From the NCBI GenBank assembly GCA_016937075.1, contig JAFGWQ010000181.1:1-13277 (forward strand): a stretch of 13,277 nucleotides of DNA, read 5' to 3'. Positions 7,753-13,277 of the stretch are shown here, one piece after another. This DNA is from Campylobacterales bacterium (GTDB lineage: Bacteria; Campylobacterota; Campylobacteria; Campylobacterales; Sulfurovaceae). Made by a program: the position numbers and the translations under genes. Under the pieces are notes generated by a model, which saw only the letters and a program-made list of their open reading frames with translations, did not search any database and was not told the DNA's origin. Within the stretch, counting starts at the first letter, position 1, and every line of letters starts with the position of its first letter.

Positions 7753-8643
7753 TTATGTCCCCACTAAAGCGTATAACTGTGCTATCTCCTCGCTCCAAAT
7801 GGTTTCGTCCACCGTTTCCAATATGAGAGGTATATCGTTCATCCTATCATCATTCATTATGAGTCTAAATGCATCCCATCCGAGTTCGCCTTTGCCAAGC
7901 GATGCATGTCTATCCACGCGTGAACCAAGCGGCGGCTTAGAATCATTAATATGCATACCGCATAGATATTTAAATCCTACAATACTATCAAATTCATTCA
8001 TGGTTTTATTGTATGCTTCCGGGGTCCTCAGATCATATCCGGCGGTGAATGTATGGCAAGTATCCAAGCAAACTCCTACCCTGCTTTTGTCTTTTATTCG
8101 CTCTATTAAATAAGCTAAGTGTTCGAATTTATACCCCAGATTGCTTCCTTGACCTGCAGTATTTTCAATAATAAGTTTTACATTGCTATGAGGAGTTTGA
8201 TCAATTGTAAAGTTCAAAGATTCCGCTATCACATCGAGGCATCGATTTTCAACCTCTTGAATATACCCGGTATCTTCTTTTTCTTTTTTGGAAAATTTTT
8301 CTAAATGGCTTCCAGGATGGAAATTCAGCATTTCAAGGCCAAGTTGGCCGCATCTGTTTACCTCGTCTATAAATGCCTCTCTTGATTGCATCAATTTGTC
8401 GGCTTCATGATGTCCAAGATTTATAAGATAACTATCATGTGGCAAAATATGTTTTGGCATAATACCGCTAATTTCAAGATTTATCTTGAATTCATCGATA
8501 TCTTGTATCGATAATGGCTTGCCTACCCATTGTCTTTGATTTTTAGTAAATAATCCAAATGCTTTAGCCCCTATTTTCATGGCATTAAGGGGAGCGTTTT
8601 GCACTCCTCCTGCGGCACTGACATGCGCCCCTACGAATTTCAT
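7753..8643 (-). CDS. nfo: endonuclease IV (AP endonuclease)
   Basis: A 296-residue DNA repair enzyme that cuts 5' to abasic sites in base-excision repair. E. coli Nfo is 285 residues. The fold and all nine trinuclear-zinc ligands can be placed: H69, H109, E160, D194, H197, H231, D244, H246 and E276, in motifs such as FHPGSH, IIENTAGQGSNLGY, CLDTCHTFTAGYDL and DRHASLGKGELG. The N-terminus GAHVSAAGG is typical. The ATG overlaps the lipoprotein stop as ATGA. Its presence in an operon with transport and amino-sugar genes looks like chance co-transcription rather than shared function. Confidence 0.95.
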   Translation of the reverse strand: MKFVGAHVSAAGGVQNAPLNAMKIGAKAFGLFTKNQRQWVGKPLSIQDIDEFKINLEISGIMPKHILPHDSYLINLGHHEADKLMQSREAFIDEVNRCGQLGLEMLNFHPGSHLEKFSKKEKEDTGYIQEVENRCLDVIAESLNFTIDQTPHSNVKLIIENTAGQGSNLGYKFEHLAYLIERIKDKSRVGVCLDTCHTFTAGYDLRTPEAYNKTMNEFDSIVGFKYLCGMHINDSKPPLGSRVDRHASLGKGELGWDAFRLIMNDDRMNDIPLILETVDETIWSEEIAQLYALVGT

Positions 8644-9128
8644 TGTTGTTGTACCTTGATAATAATTTGATTGATTTTATCATGAAACGATATTTTGTCA
8701 TCTGAAATTTCATATGAAATGGAGTATTGATCAGGTTTGGTTATATTTTGTGTAAAACCGTTACTTGTTTTTATCAGATTCAGCCCGCCAAAGATAGGCT
8801 TAAATGAAAATATCTGCTCTAAAGTGTCATCCGGATACGAAGCATGAAATACTTTGCGGTAAAAATCGCTCTTATTCATACATTCAAATAAACTCATGCA
8901 AATACGATCTTGATATATATCCAAAGAGACTACAGGTTGAGCATTGCTGTATATTTGTACTTTTAAGCTGCCCATATACTCAGATATAAAGCCCATGTCG
9001 GCGTATCTAATCTCGGGTGTTTTAAGAGTAATAAATGCGCTTTTTTGCTGCATTGGCTGTTTTATACTGCATCCTGTAAGGATAAAAATCAGAATTACCG
9101 GTAATATTTTGTAAAATTTATATATCAT
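8640..9128 (-). CDS. small predicted lipoprotein of unknown function
   Basis: A 162-residue protein with a lipoprotein signal: a short basic N-terminus, a hydrophobic stretch and the lipobox LTGC, giving lipidation at C20. The mature part is mostly predicted beta-strand with no motif I recognise, so I assign no function. It is first in the operon, starting about 29 nt after a good predicted promoter. Its stop overlaps the nfo start by 4 nt (ATGA). It is probably anchored in the outer or inner membrane facing the periplasm. Confidence 0.75.
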   Translation of the reverse strand: MIYKFYKILPVILIFILTGCSIKQPMQQKSAFITLKTPEIRYADMGFISEYMGSLKVQIYSNAQPVVSLDIYQDRICMSLFECMNKSDFYRKVFHASYPDDTLEQIFSFKPIFGGLNLIKTSNGFTQNITKPDQYSISYEISDDKISFHDKINQIIIKVQQQ

Positions 9129-9163
9129 GCTTGCCTATTTAAGAGTAATTTAAGTGCTAACCT

Positions 9164-9191
9164 ACTATAATTTCGTCCATTAAGTTGTCAA
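9164..9191 (-). promoter_or_regulatory. sigma-70 promoter of the eight-gene operon
   Basis: On the minus strand, TTGACA (9191-9186), a 16-nt spacer and TATAGT (9169-9164) give a near-consensus promoter. The start of transcription would be near 9157, about 29 nt before the lipoprotein ATG. The -10 overlaps the opposing tRNA promoter -10 at 9166-9171. Confidence 0.6.
9166..9171 (+). promoter_or_regulatory. -10 element (TATAAT) of the tRNA-Glu promoter
   Basis: A perfect TATAAT about 20 nt before the first tRNA. No good -35 is seen at the standard distance; the upstream sequence is A/T-rich. It shares bases with the divergent -10 of the lipoprotein operon. Confidence 0.6.
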
Positions 9192-9266
9192 GGCCCCATC
9201 GTCTAGCGGTTAGGATCCATGGTTTTCATCCATGTTACCGGAGTTCGAGTCTCCGTGGGGTCACCA
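9192..9266 (+). tRNA. tRNA-Glu (anticodon UUC), copy 1
   Basis: A complete 75-nt tRNA including an encoded CCA. The acceptor arm GGCCCCA pairs with TGGGGTC (one G-T pair), followed by discriminator A and CCA. The anticodon arm CATGG/CCATG encloses loop TTTTCAT, with anticodon TTC reading GAA/GAG. The T-arm is CGGAG/CTCCG with loop TTCGAGT. It is identical to copy 2, 15 nt downstream. Confidence 0.97.
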
Positions 9267-9281
9267 CTTGCAAACTTAATC

Positions 9282-9356
9282 GGCCCCATCGTCTAGCGGT
9301 TAGGATCCATGGTTTTCATCCATGTTACCGGAGTTCGAGTCTCCGTGGGGTCACCA
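9282..9356 (+). tRNA. tRNA-Glu (anticodon UUC), copy 2
   Basis: Base-for-base identical to copy 1 across 75 nt, including CCA, and repeated at a period of 90 nt. Probably co-transcribed with copy 1, since no separate promoter fits in the 15-nt spacer. Confidence 0.97.
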
Positions 9357-9439
9357 CTTATAAATCAAATCATAACAAACAAATACTAAATCTACACCAA
9401 AATCCAATTTTCCAAACACTCTTATAAAAAAATATATTG

Positions 9440-9445
9440 TATAAT
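9440..9445 (+). promoter_or_regulatory. -10 element candidate for the MoxR gene
   Basis: A perfect TATAAT 28 nt before the ATG at 9474, in a very A/T-rich stretch after the second tRNA. No -35 consensus is visible. Read-through from the tRNA transcript is an alternative. Confidence 0.45.
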
Positions 9446-9473
9446 CAGCAATAGTACTTACCAAAGGATAGGC

Positions 9474-10457
9474 ATGACACCTAGAGAATCTATTGCGATA
9501 TTGCAAAACAATATGAACAAGATCATTATCGGCCAAGAACATGTCGTAGAGAGACTTATTATAGGCGTACTTGCCGATGGGAATATGCTCATTGAAGGCC
9601 TGCCTGGCTTGGCAAAAACAAAAATGGTAAAAACTATGGCAAAAATTATTGATGCCAATTTTTCGCGTATCCAATTTACTCCAGATCTTCTTACTTCTGA
9701 TATTATCGGAGTAGAAAAAATGTACGAAGAAAACGGCTCGCACAAATTTCGTTTTGAGCCAGGACCTATTTTTGGCAATATTATATTGGCCGACGAAATA
9801 AACCGCGCTCCTGCCAAAGTGCAAGCAGCTATGCTTGAGGCTATGGAGGAGAGACAGGTTACTATATCAGGCAAAACATACAAATTGCCAAAACTTTTCA
9901 CAGTCATTGCCACACAAAATCCGCTAGAAACAGAAGGAACATACAAGCTCCCAGATGCACAAAGAGACCGTTTTTTGATGCATGTGAAGATATCATATGT
10001 GACGATGGAATCTGAATTAGAGATTGTGAGACAGTCCCATGACGAAAAAAGTAAAGACAAACATCCGTCATATATGGATGAAAAAATTTCTCAAGATATG
10101 ATATTTGCCGCAAGAGATGAAATAGAAAAGGTCAAAATAAGCGAAGGCATAGAAAAATATATAATTGAACTTGTATTTGCGACAAGGTATCCTTTAAGAT
10201 ATAGCAAGCAGCTTGATATTATGATAGATGTTGGAGTTAGCCCAAGAGCTTCTTTGGCGCTTGATCAATGCAGTCGCGTTTATGCCTGGATGCACGGCAG
10301 AGATTATGTAACCTTTAAAGATGTACAAGCCATTATACATGATGTATTTCGTCATAGACTTGTCAAAAGCGAACATACACGGCTAAATGAAAAAACAAAT
10401 GATGATATAGTTGATATTATTTTGGAGCAGGTCCCATTGCCTCCTGAAGAGAATTGA
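9474..10457 (+). CDS. MoxR-family AAA+ ATPase
   Basis: A 327-residue cytoplasmic AAA+ ATPase of the MoxR group, chaperone-like proteins that help assemble or activate metal-containing or secreted complexes. Walker A is GLPGLAKT (42-49), Walker B IILADE (103-108), sensor 1 lies around TQN (147-149), and the MoxR-typical NPLETEGTYKLPDAQRDRF follows at 149-167 with a likely arginine finger. It is complete, with an AAAGGA-type ribosome site before the ATG. MoxR genes usually stand beside DUF58 and VWA-domain genes; here the next gene, 49 nt on, is a ModE-like regulator, so the client is unknown. Confidence 0.9.
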   Translation: MTPRESIAILQNNMNKIIIGQEHVVERLIIGVLADGNMLIEGLPGLAKTKMVKTMAKIIDANFSRIQFTPDLLTSDIIGVEKMYEENGSHKFRFEPGPIFGNIILADEINRAPAKVQAAMLEAMEERQVTISGKTYKLPKLFTVIATQNPLETEGTYKLPDAQRDRFLMHVKISYVTMESELEIVRQSHDEKSKDKHPSYMDEKISQDMIFAARDEIEKVKISEGIEKYIIELVFATRYPLRYSKQLDIMIDVGVSPRASLALDQCSRVYAWMHGRDYVTFKDVQAIIHDVFRHRLVKSEHTRLNEKTNDDIVDIILEQVPLPPEEN

Positions 10458-10506
10458 TATATTTTTTTAGCATAAGCAGTACAGAAACAACAGTGAAAGG
10501 CCCATA

Positions 10507-11283
10507 ATGAAATCAAAACAAATTAATAGCAAGATATGGATATCCCCCTCTAAAGATATGAAGCTTGGCAAAGGACGAGTGGAGCTGCTAGAACATATCC
10601 ATGCTACAGGTTCCATTTCTCAAGCTGCCAAGATAATGAAGATGAGCTATAAAGCTGCATGGGACAGCATAAAAGCTCTCAATACCCATGAGCTCTTAGT
10701 AGAAAAGCAAACTGGCGGCAAGCATGGAGGAGGCTCTAAGCTGACACCAAAAGGACTTGAATATATTCAAGTTTACAAAGAACTAGAAGCAATTCAGGAT
10801 TATTTTTTTGGTTCTCTTGGCGGCCGTATAGACTCTCTAAAAAACCTCAAAACATTGACATCTAAACTCACCCTTCGCACAAGCGCCAGGAATCAATTGC
10901 ATACCACTATTTTAAAAATAGACAAACAAGACCACAGCATCATGCTTACATTAACCATGGAAAACAATCAAGATATCAAAGTATCTATTACTCCAAAAAG
11001 CCTAGAAGAGATGAAACTAAAAGAGAATATGCCTCTAATAGTTCTCCTCAAAGCATCATCGATCACTCTGCACAAAACATGCCCTACAGATGCTCCATAT
11101 AATTGGCTTCATGGAACGGTTAAATCTCTAGATATCGGCGGTGATTATGCGGAAGCGGTCATAGCACTCGACAATGGAGGTGAAATGATTGCTTCATTGT
11201 CTGCCATTGAATGCGATTCTATCAATATTGGCGTGCCCATATGGGCACATTTCAAATCCAATAGCGCCATAGTAGCGATATGA
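10507..11283 (+). CDS. modE: ModE-like molybdate-responsive transcriptional regulator
   Basis: A 258-residue protein with the full ModE layout. The N-terminal winged helix-turn-helix (about 15-100) has GKGRVELLEHIHATGSISQA followed by MSYKAAWDSI, then the glycine-rich wing TGGKHGGGSKLTPKG. Two C-terminal MOP (TOBE) domains follow: one near 122-190 with SARNQL, which typically contributes to molybdate or tungstate binding, and a second near 198-258 with NWLHGTV. ModE represses molybdate uptake genes when oxyanion is bound. No modABC or tupABC is in the window, so its targets are elsewhere. The start is an ATG after an AAAGG ribosome site; it is 49 nt behind the MoxR gene and may be co-transcribed with it. 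Confidence 0.85.
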   Translation: MKSKQINSKIWISPSKDMKLGKGRVELLEHIHATGSISQAAKIMKMSYKAAWDSIKALNTHELLVEKQTGGKHGGGSKLTPKGLEYIQVYKELEAIQDYFFGSLGGRIDSLKNLKTLTSKLTLRTSARNQLHTTILKIDKQDHSIMLTLTMENNQDIKVSITPKSLEEMKLKENMPLIVLLKASSITLHKTCPTDAPYNWLHGTVKSLDIGGDYAEAVIALDNGGEMIASLSAIECDSINIGVPIWAHFKSNSAIVAI

Positions 11284-11326
11284 TACCCCCTTCTCTTGGC
11301 TGCCTATATTAAACGATAATTTATAT

Positions 11327-11342
11327 ATCAATATATCTTGAT
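11327..11342 (+). promoter_or_regulatory. probable ArsR operator ATCAA-N6-TTGAT
   Basis: A perfect 5-bp inverted repeat with a 6-nt spacer. The spacing and sequence agree with operators described for some ArsR proteins (for example the ATCAA-N6-TTGAT type I recall from cyanobacterial ArsR). The right arm overlaps the -35 candidate TTGATT (11338-11343), so bound repressor would block RNA polymerase. Confidence 0.6.
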
Positions 11343-11366
11343 TTGTTATAAATATTATGCTATGAT
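11338..11366 (+). promoter_or_regulatory. arsR(B) promoter candidate
   Basis: TTGATT (11338-11343), a 17-nt spacer and TATGAT (11361-11366), with TGC directly before the -10 making it an extended element. Start of transcription would fall near 11373, close to the AGGAGG at 11374-11379. TATTAT at 11353-11358 is an alternative -10 that would leave a longer leader. Confidence 0.45.
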
Positions 11367-11384
11367 GCCAAATAGGAGGAAAAC

Positions 11385-11693
11385 ATGGATATATTTTTAC
11401 AAACTATCGGTTCAATCAATGATGAGACTAGAGTGAGAATACTTCGTTTTATAGACATCAATGGTGAAGTATGTGTATGTGATATAGAAACCTCGTTTGA
11501 TATGATCCAATCACGTATCTCTAGACATCTAAAGATCCTCAAAGACGCCGGATTTTTAAGAGTAGATAGACGTGGGAAGTGGGCATATTATAGTATCCGT
11601 TCTCCGATGGATCTGTTTAGACTGTCCATTTTAGAAGAAATCAGACATTTGGATATGAATATCCCAACGCTCCAAAAAGGATGTGGCATATGA
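11385..11693 (+). CDS. arsR: ArsR/SmtB-family arsenic-responsive repressor
   Basis: A 102-residue winged-helix repressor. The metal-sensing motif EVCVCDIE places C30 and C32 in the alpha-3 region, as in classical ArsR (ELCVCDL), and the recognition helix follows as SRISRHLKILKDAGF with the wing RRGKWAYYSI. A further Cys near the C-terminus (GCGI) might act as a third arsenite ligand, which is inference. Arsenite binding would release it from the operator upstream. An AGGAGG ribosome site lies 5 nt before the ATG. It is followed by arsB after a 133-nt gap holding a repeat-like element. Confidence 0.92.
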   Translation: MDIFLQTIGSINDETRVRILRFIDINGEVCVCDIETSFDMIQSRISRHLKILKDAGFLRVDRRGKWAYYSIRSPMDLFRLSILEEIRHLDMNIPTLQKGCGI

Positions 11694-11708
11694 TAATATA
11701 TAGCTACA

Positions 11709-11812
11709 TAGACTCTATGGATTCCTGTGTCAAGCACGAGAATCAAAATAGTTGTCATTCCTGCTATTCACTCTGTTATTCCTGCGTAGGCAGGAATCTA
11801 GAATTTCTCAAC
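11709..11812. repeat. dispersed-repeat-like element with nested hairpins between arsR and arsB
   Basis: This stretch contains GGATTCCTG at 11719-11727, an imperfect hairpin ATTCCTGTG/CACGAGAAT at 11721-11743, GTCATTCCTGC near 11754-11764, and a perfect hairpin ATTCCTGC-GTAG-GCAGGAAT at 11778-11797 followed by CTAGAATTT. This vocabulary (ATTCCTGC...GCAGGAATC) resembles the short palindromic repeats scattered through many bacterial genomes. Only one copy is in the window, so its repeated nature is inferred from recognition. The exact ends are uncertain. It breaks the usual close spacing of arsR and arsB and might attenuate or stabilise the transcript. Confidence 0.6.
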
Positions 11813-11826
11813 CTAAAAGTTTTTGT

Positions 11827-13080
11827 ATGGTAACAGCTAGTTTACTATTTTTGACAACTTTGGTATTTGTGATATGGCAGCCTCGCGGTTTGCAAATAGG
11901 CACGACTGCCATCACGGGTGCGGTAGTTGCTCTAATTTTGGGCATAGTAAGCTTCAATGATGTTTTACTCGTAACCGATATAGTCTGGGATGCGACTTTA
12001 GCTTTTATAGGCATCATTATACTCTCTATGGTGCTGGACGAGATAGGTTTTTTTGAATGGTGCGCGATCAAAACAGCGAAACTTAGCCGCGGAAATGGTC
12101 ACCTGATGTTTGTGTATGCATTACTTCTTGGGGCAGGCGTATCGGCATTGTTTGCCAACGACGGGGCTGCACTGATACTTACGCCGATACTCTTGGCCAA
12201 AATGAGGATACTAAAACTAAATGCCAAAAGCATCATCGCATTTTTGCTCGCAGGTGGATTTATCAGCGATTCGGCTTCATTGCCGTTTGTATTTTCAAAT
12301 CTTACCAATATAGTCACAGCCAATTATTTCCATATAGGTTTTGGTGAATATCTGGCAAATATGGCAATCCCGTTTATCGTTAGTACCATAATATCTATAG
12401 TGGTTTTGTGGCTGTTTTTACGCCAAGATATCCCTACGCACATCGATACAAATCTGCTAAAAAATGCAGATGATGTACTCAAAAACAAAATGCTTTTTTA
12501 CTTTAGCTGGTTATTTTTGACATTTCTTATCGCTGGGTATTTTATCGGAGATATCTATGGATTGCCTATAAGTGTTTTTGCGCTTGGGGGCGGACTGCTC
12601 TTTTTGGCGATTGCTAGTTATGCTAAAAGCGTAGAACCCTGGCACGTAATTAAAAATGCTCCATGGCAAGTGGTTTGGTTTAGTATTGGACTTTATATTG
12701 TAGTGTATGGGCTCAAAAATGCAGGATTAACGGATTATCTAAGTATTGTCTTAAAAGAGTTGTCAAGCAAAGGCGATATGGTGGCAATTATCGGAACGGG
12801 GTTTATAAGTGCATTTTTGAGTGCTATCATGAACAATATGCCGACAATTATGATAATGGATATAGCATTAACCGATATTCCAAACCAAGCCTTGGTATAT
12901 GCCAATATCGTTGGCTGCAATCTAGGACCCAAAATGACTCCGTTTGGGAGCTTGGCGACTCTTCTTTGGCTTCATGTATTGGCGCAAAGGGGTGTCAAAA
13001 TAGGATTTTGGGAATATAGCAAATTTGGACTTATTGTTACACCTCCGGTGCTTTTGGTGGTATTGCTTTCGCTAGTGTAA
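11827..13080 (+). CDS. arsB: ArsB arsenite efflux pump
   Basis: A 417-residue inner-membrane protein with about 12 hydrophobic segments, matching E. coli ArsB (429 residues) from its first residues: LVFVIWQPRGLQIG early, then LDEIGFFEW, ALFANDGAALILTPI, GFISDSASLPF.FSNLTNIV, APWQVVWFSIGLYIVVYGL, FLSAIMNNMPT, and NIVGCNLGPKMTPFGSLATL near the end. It exports arsenite using the proton gradient, or ATP if paired with ArsA, which is not in the window. The ATG at 11827 is chosen because the E. coli N-terminus aligns there. The frame is open further up to a TTG at 11752, but those codons run through the repeat element and encode an unrelated FLRRQESR-like stretch. The ribosome site is weak, so translation may be low or depend on upstream folding. 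No arsC is in the window. Confidence 0.92.
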   Translation: MVTASLLFLTTLVFVIWQPRGLQIGTTAITGAVVALILGIVSFNDVLLVTDIVWDATLAFIGIIILSMVLDEIGFFEWCAIKTAKLSRGNGHLMFVYALLLGAGVSALFANDGAALILTPILLAKMRILKLNAKSIIAFLLAGGFISDSASLPFVFSNLTNIVTANYFHIGFGEYLANMAIPFIVSTIISIVVLWLFLRQDIPTHIDTNLLKNADDVLKNKMLFYFSWLFLTFLIAGYFIGDIYGLPISVFALGGGLLFLAIASYAKSVEPWHVIKNAPWQVVWFSIGLYIVVYGLKNAGLTDYLSIVLKELSSKGDMVAIIGTGFISAFLSAIMNNMPTIMIMDIALTDIPNQALVYANIVGCNLGPKMTPFGSLATLLWLHVLAQRGVKIGFWEYSKFGLIVTPPVLLVVLLSLV

Positions 13081-13093
13081 AATTTGTCTGTTT

Positions 13094-13187
13094 TGTTGGC
13101 GTTATATTCTGAGGCTTTAGAGCCGAAGCTTTAGTACCTCAGCGGTTAACGTAGCCATAATGAGCTTTACTCTGTTGGCGTTATATT
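13094..13187. repeat. 15-bp direct repeat flanking a 64-bp hairpin-forming segment
   Basis: TGTTGGCGTTATATT occurs at 13094-13108 and again at 13173-13187, in the same orientation 79 nt apart. Between them lies CTGAGG (13109-13114) pairing with CCTCAG (13137-13142), and a smaller overlapping hairpin GGCT-TTAG-AGCC. No convincing ORF is present. It could be a small transposed element with a target duplication, a structured 3' untranslated region of arsB, or leftover sequence; I cannot decide. Confidence 0.5.
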
Positions 13188-13194
13188 AAATAAA

Positions 13195-13225
13195 AGCCGT
13201 TTTATAAAGAATAACTGAAACGGCT
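13195..13225. terminator. bidirectional intrinsic terminator hairpin
   Basis: A perfect 8-bp stem AGCCGTTT / AAACGGCT with a 15-nt loop. On the minus strand it is followed by TTTTATTTAA, a good U-tract, so it most likely ends a gene entering from the right edge. On the plus strand the tail CAAATTTT is weaker but could still end the arsB transcript. Confidence 0.65.
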
Positions 13226-13277
13226 CAAATTTTAAAAAAAGTGTGTGTTTTATGGTTGTGTCTTTGAAGCACTCCGA
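13226..13277. other. right-edge sequence, no gene assigned
   Basis: The minus strand has one frame that stops at 13254-13252 just before the terminator, which could be the C-terminus of a gene lying to the right. The plus strand has an ATG at about 13252 without a ribosome site. The stretch is too short to choose. Confidence 0.25.

Noticed and set aside
7736..7798. Upstream extension of the FadL-family gene overlapping the nfo end
   Set aside because: It would bury the signal peptide behind a charged segment, while GGGAGG lies 5 nt before the ATG at 7735.
9192..9356. Tandem tRNAs as the attachment site of an integrated element
   Set aside because: No integrase, phage gene or partial tRNA fragment is present; the second copy is a full tRNA with its own CCA.
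9185..9427. 80-codon plus-strand frame across the tRNA genes
   Set aside because: It is just the tandem tRNA sequence translated twice; the tRNAs fold perfectly and explain the region.
9351..10113. Long minus-strand open frames opposite the MoxR gene
   Set aside because: They are antisense shadows of a strongly conserved AAA+ gene, have no ribosome sites and no recognisable domain.
11752..11826. TTG-initiated N-terminal extension of arsB
   Set aside because: The codons run through a palindromic repeat and the peptide has no counterpart in ArsB; E. coli ArsB similarity starts at the ATG at 11827.
13094..13187. Integron attC-like site in the right-edge repeats
   Set aside because: The two copies are direct rather than inverted and do not fit the RYYYAAC/GTTRRRY core pattern; no integrase is visible.

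Overview
The window looks like a chromosomal segment of a low-GC Campylobacterota (Epsilonproteobacteria) organism, possibly a free-living one related to Sulfurimonas, Sulfurovum or Sulfuricurvum. The basis is gene content, compact translationally coupled operons, A/T-rich promoters with a clear -10 and usually a weak -35, and the style of the ModE-like and ArsR proteins. I cannot name the species. No phage, transposase, CRISPR array or rRNA is visible.

Layout. (1) Positions 1-121 hold the N-terminus of a minus-strand YgjP-like (DUF45) putative metallohydrolase, read off the left edge. It diverges from a plus-strand ycaO (235-1863), a ribosomal S12 methylthiolation accessory factor of the E. 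coli type. (2) From 9128 down to 1877 runs an eight-gene minus-strand operon that meets ycaO tail to tail. In order of transcription it holds a small lipoprotein, nfo (endonuclease IV), a FadL-family outer-membrane channel, a fatty-acyl-CoA ligase, nagA, a free-standing EIIA-Glc (crr-like), an easily missed 31-residue single-pass membrane protein, and an NhaC-family antiporter. Junctions are 4-nt overlap, 17-nt gap, 11-nt overlap, 7-nt overlap, 1-nt gap, 1-nt overlap and 9-nt gap, so strong co-expression is expected. (3) A short divergent promoter region (about 9129-9191) separates this operon from two identical tandem tRNA-Glu(UUC) genes. Downstream on the plus strand are a MoxR AAA+ ATPase, a full-length ModE-like molybdate regulator, and an arsenic pair arsR-arsB. 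(4) The right edge (13081-13277) carries a 15-bp direct repeat around a hairpin-forming segment and a strong hairpin terminator.

How the genes may work together. FadL plus acyl-CoA ligase form an uptake-and-activation pair for a hydrophobic acid. NagA and EIIA-Glc are amino-sugar/PTS functions, and EIIA-Glc is translationally coupled to a tiny membrane protein and an ion antiporter. This suggests, as inference only, that phospho-signalling through EIIA may act on the antiporter. ArsR has the CVC metal site and sits behind a palindrome ATCAA-N6-TTGAT that overlaps its -35, a classical repressor arrangement controlling ArsB arsenite efflux. A dispersed-repeat-like element lies between arsR and arsB and spuriously extends the arsB reading frame; the real arsB start is at 11827.

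The most unusual items are the small membrane protein in the EIIA-NhaC junction, the mixed composition of the minus-strand operon, the repeat inside the ars unit, and the overlapping divergent promoters at the tRNA/lipoprotein boundary. I see no clearly new defence or mobile system.
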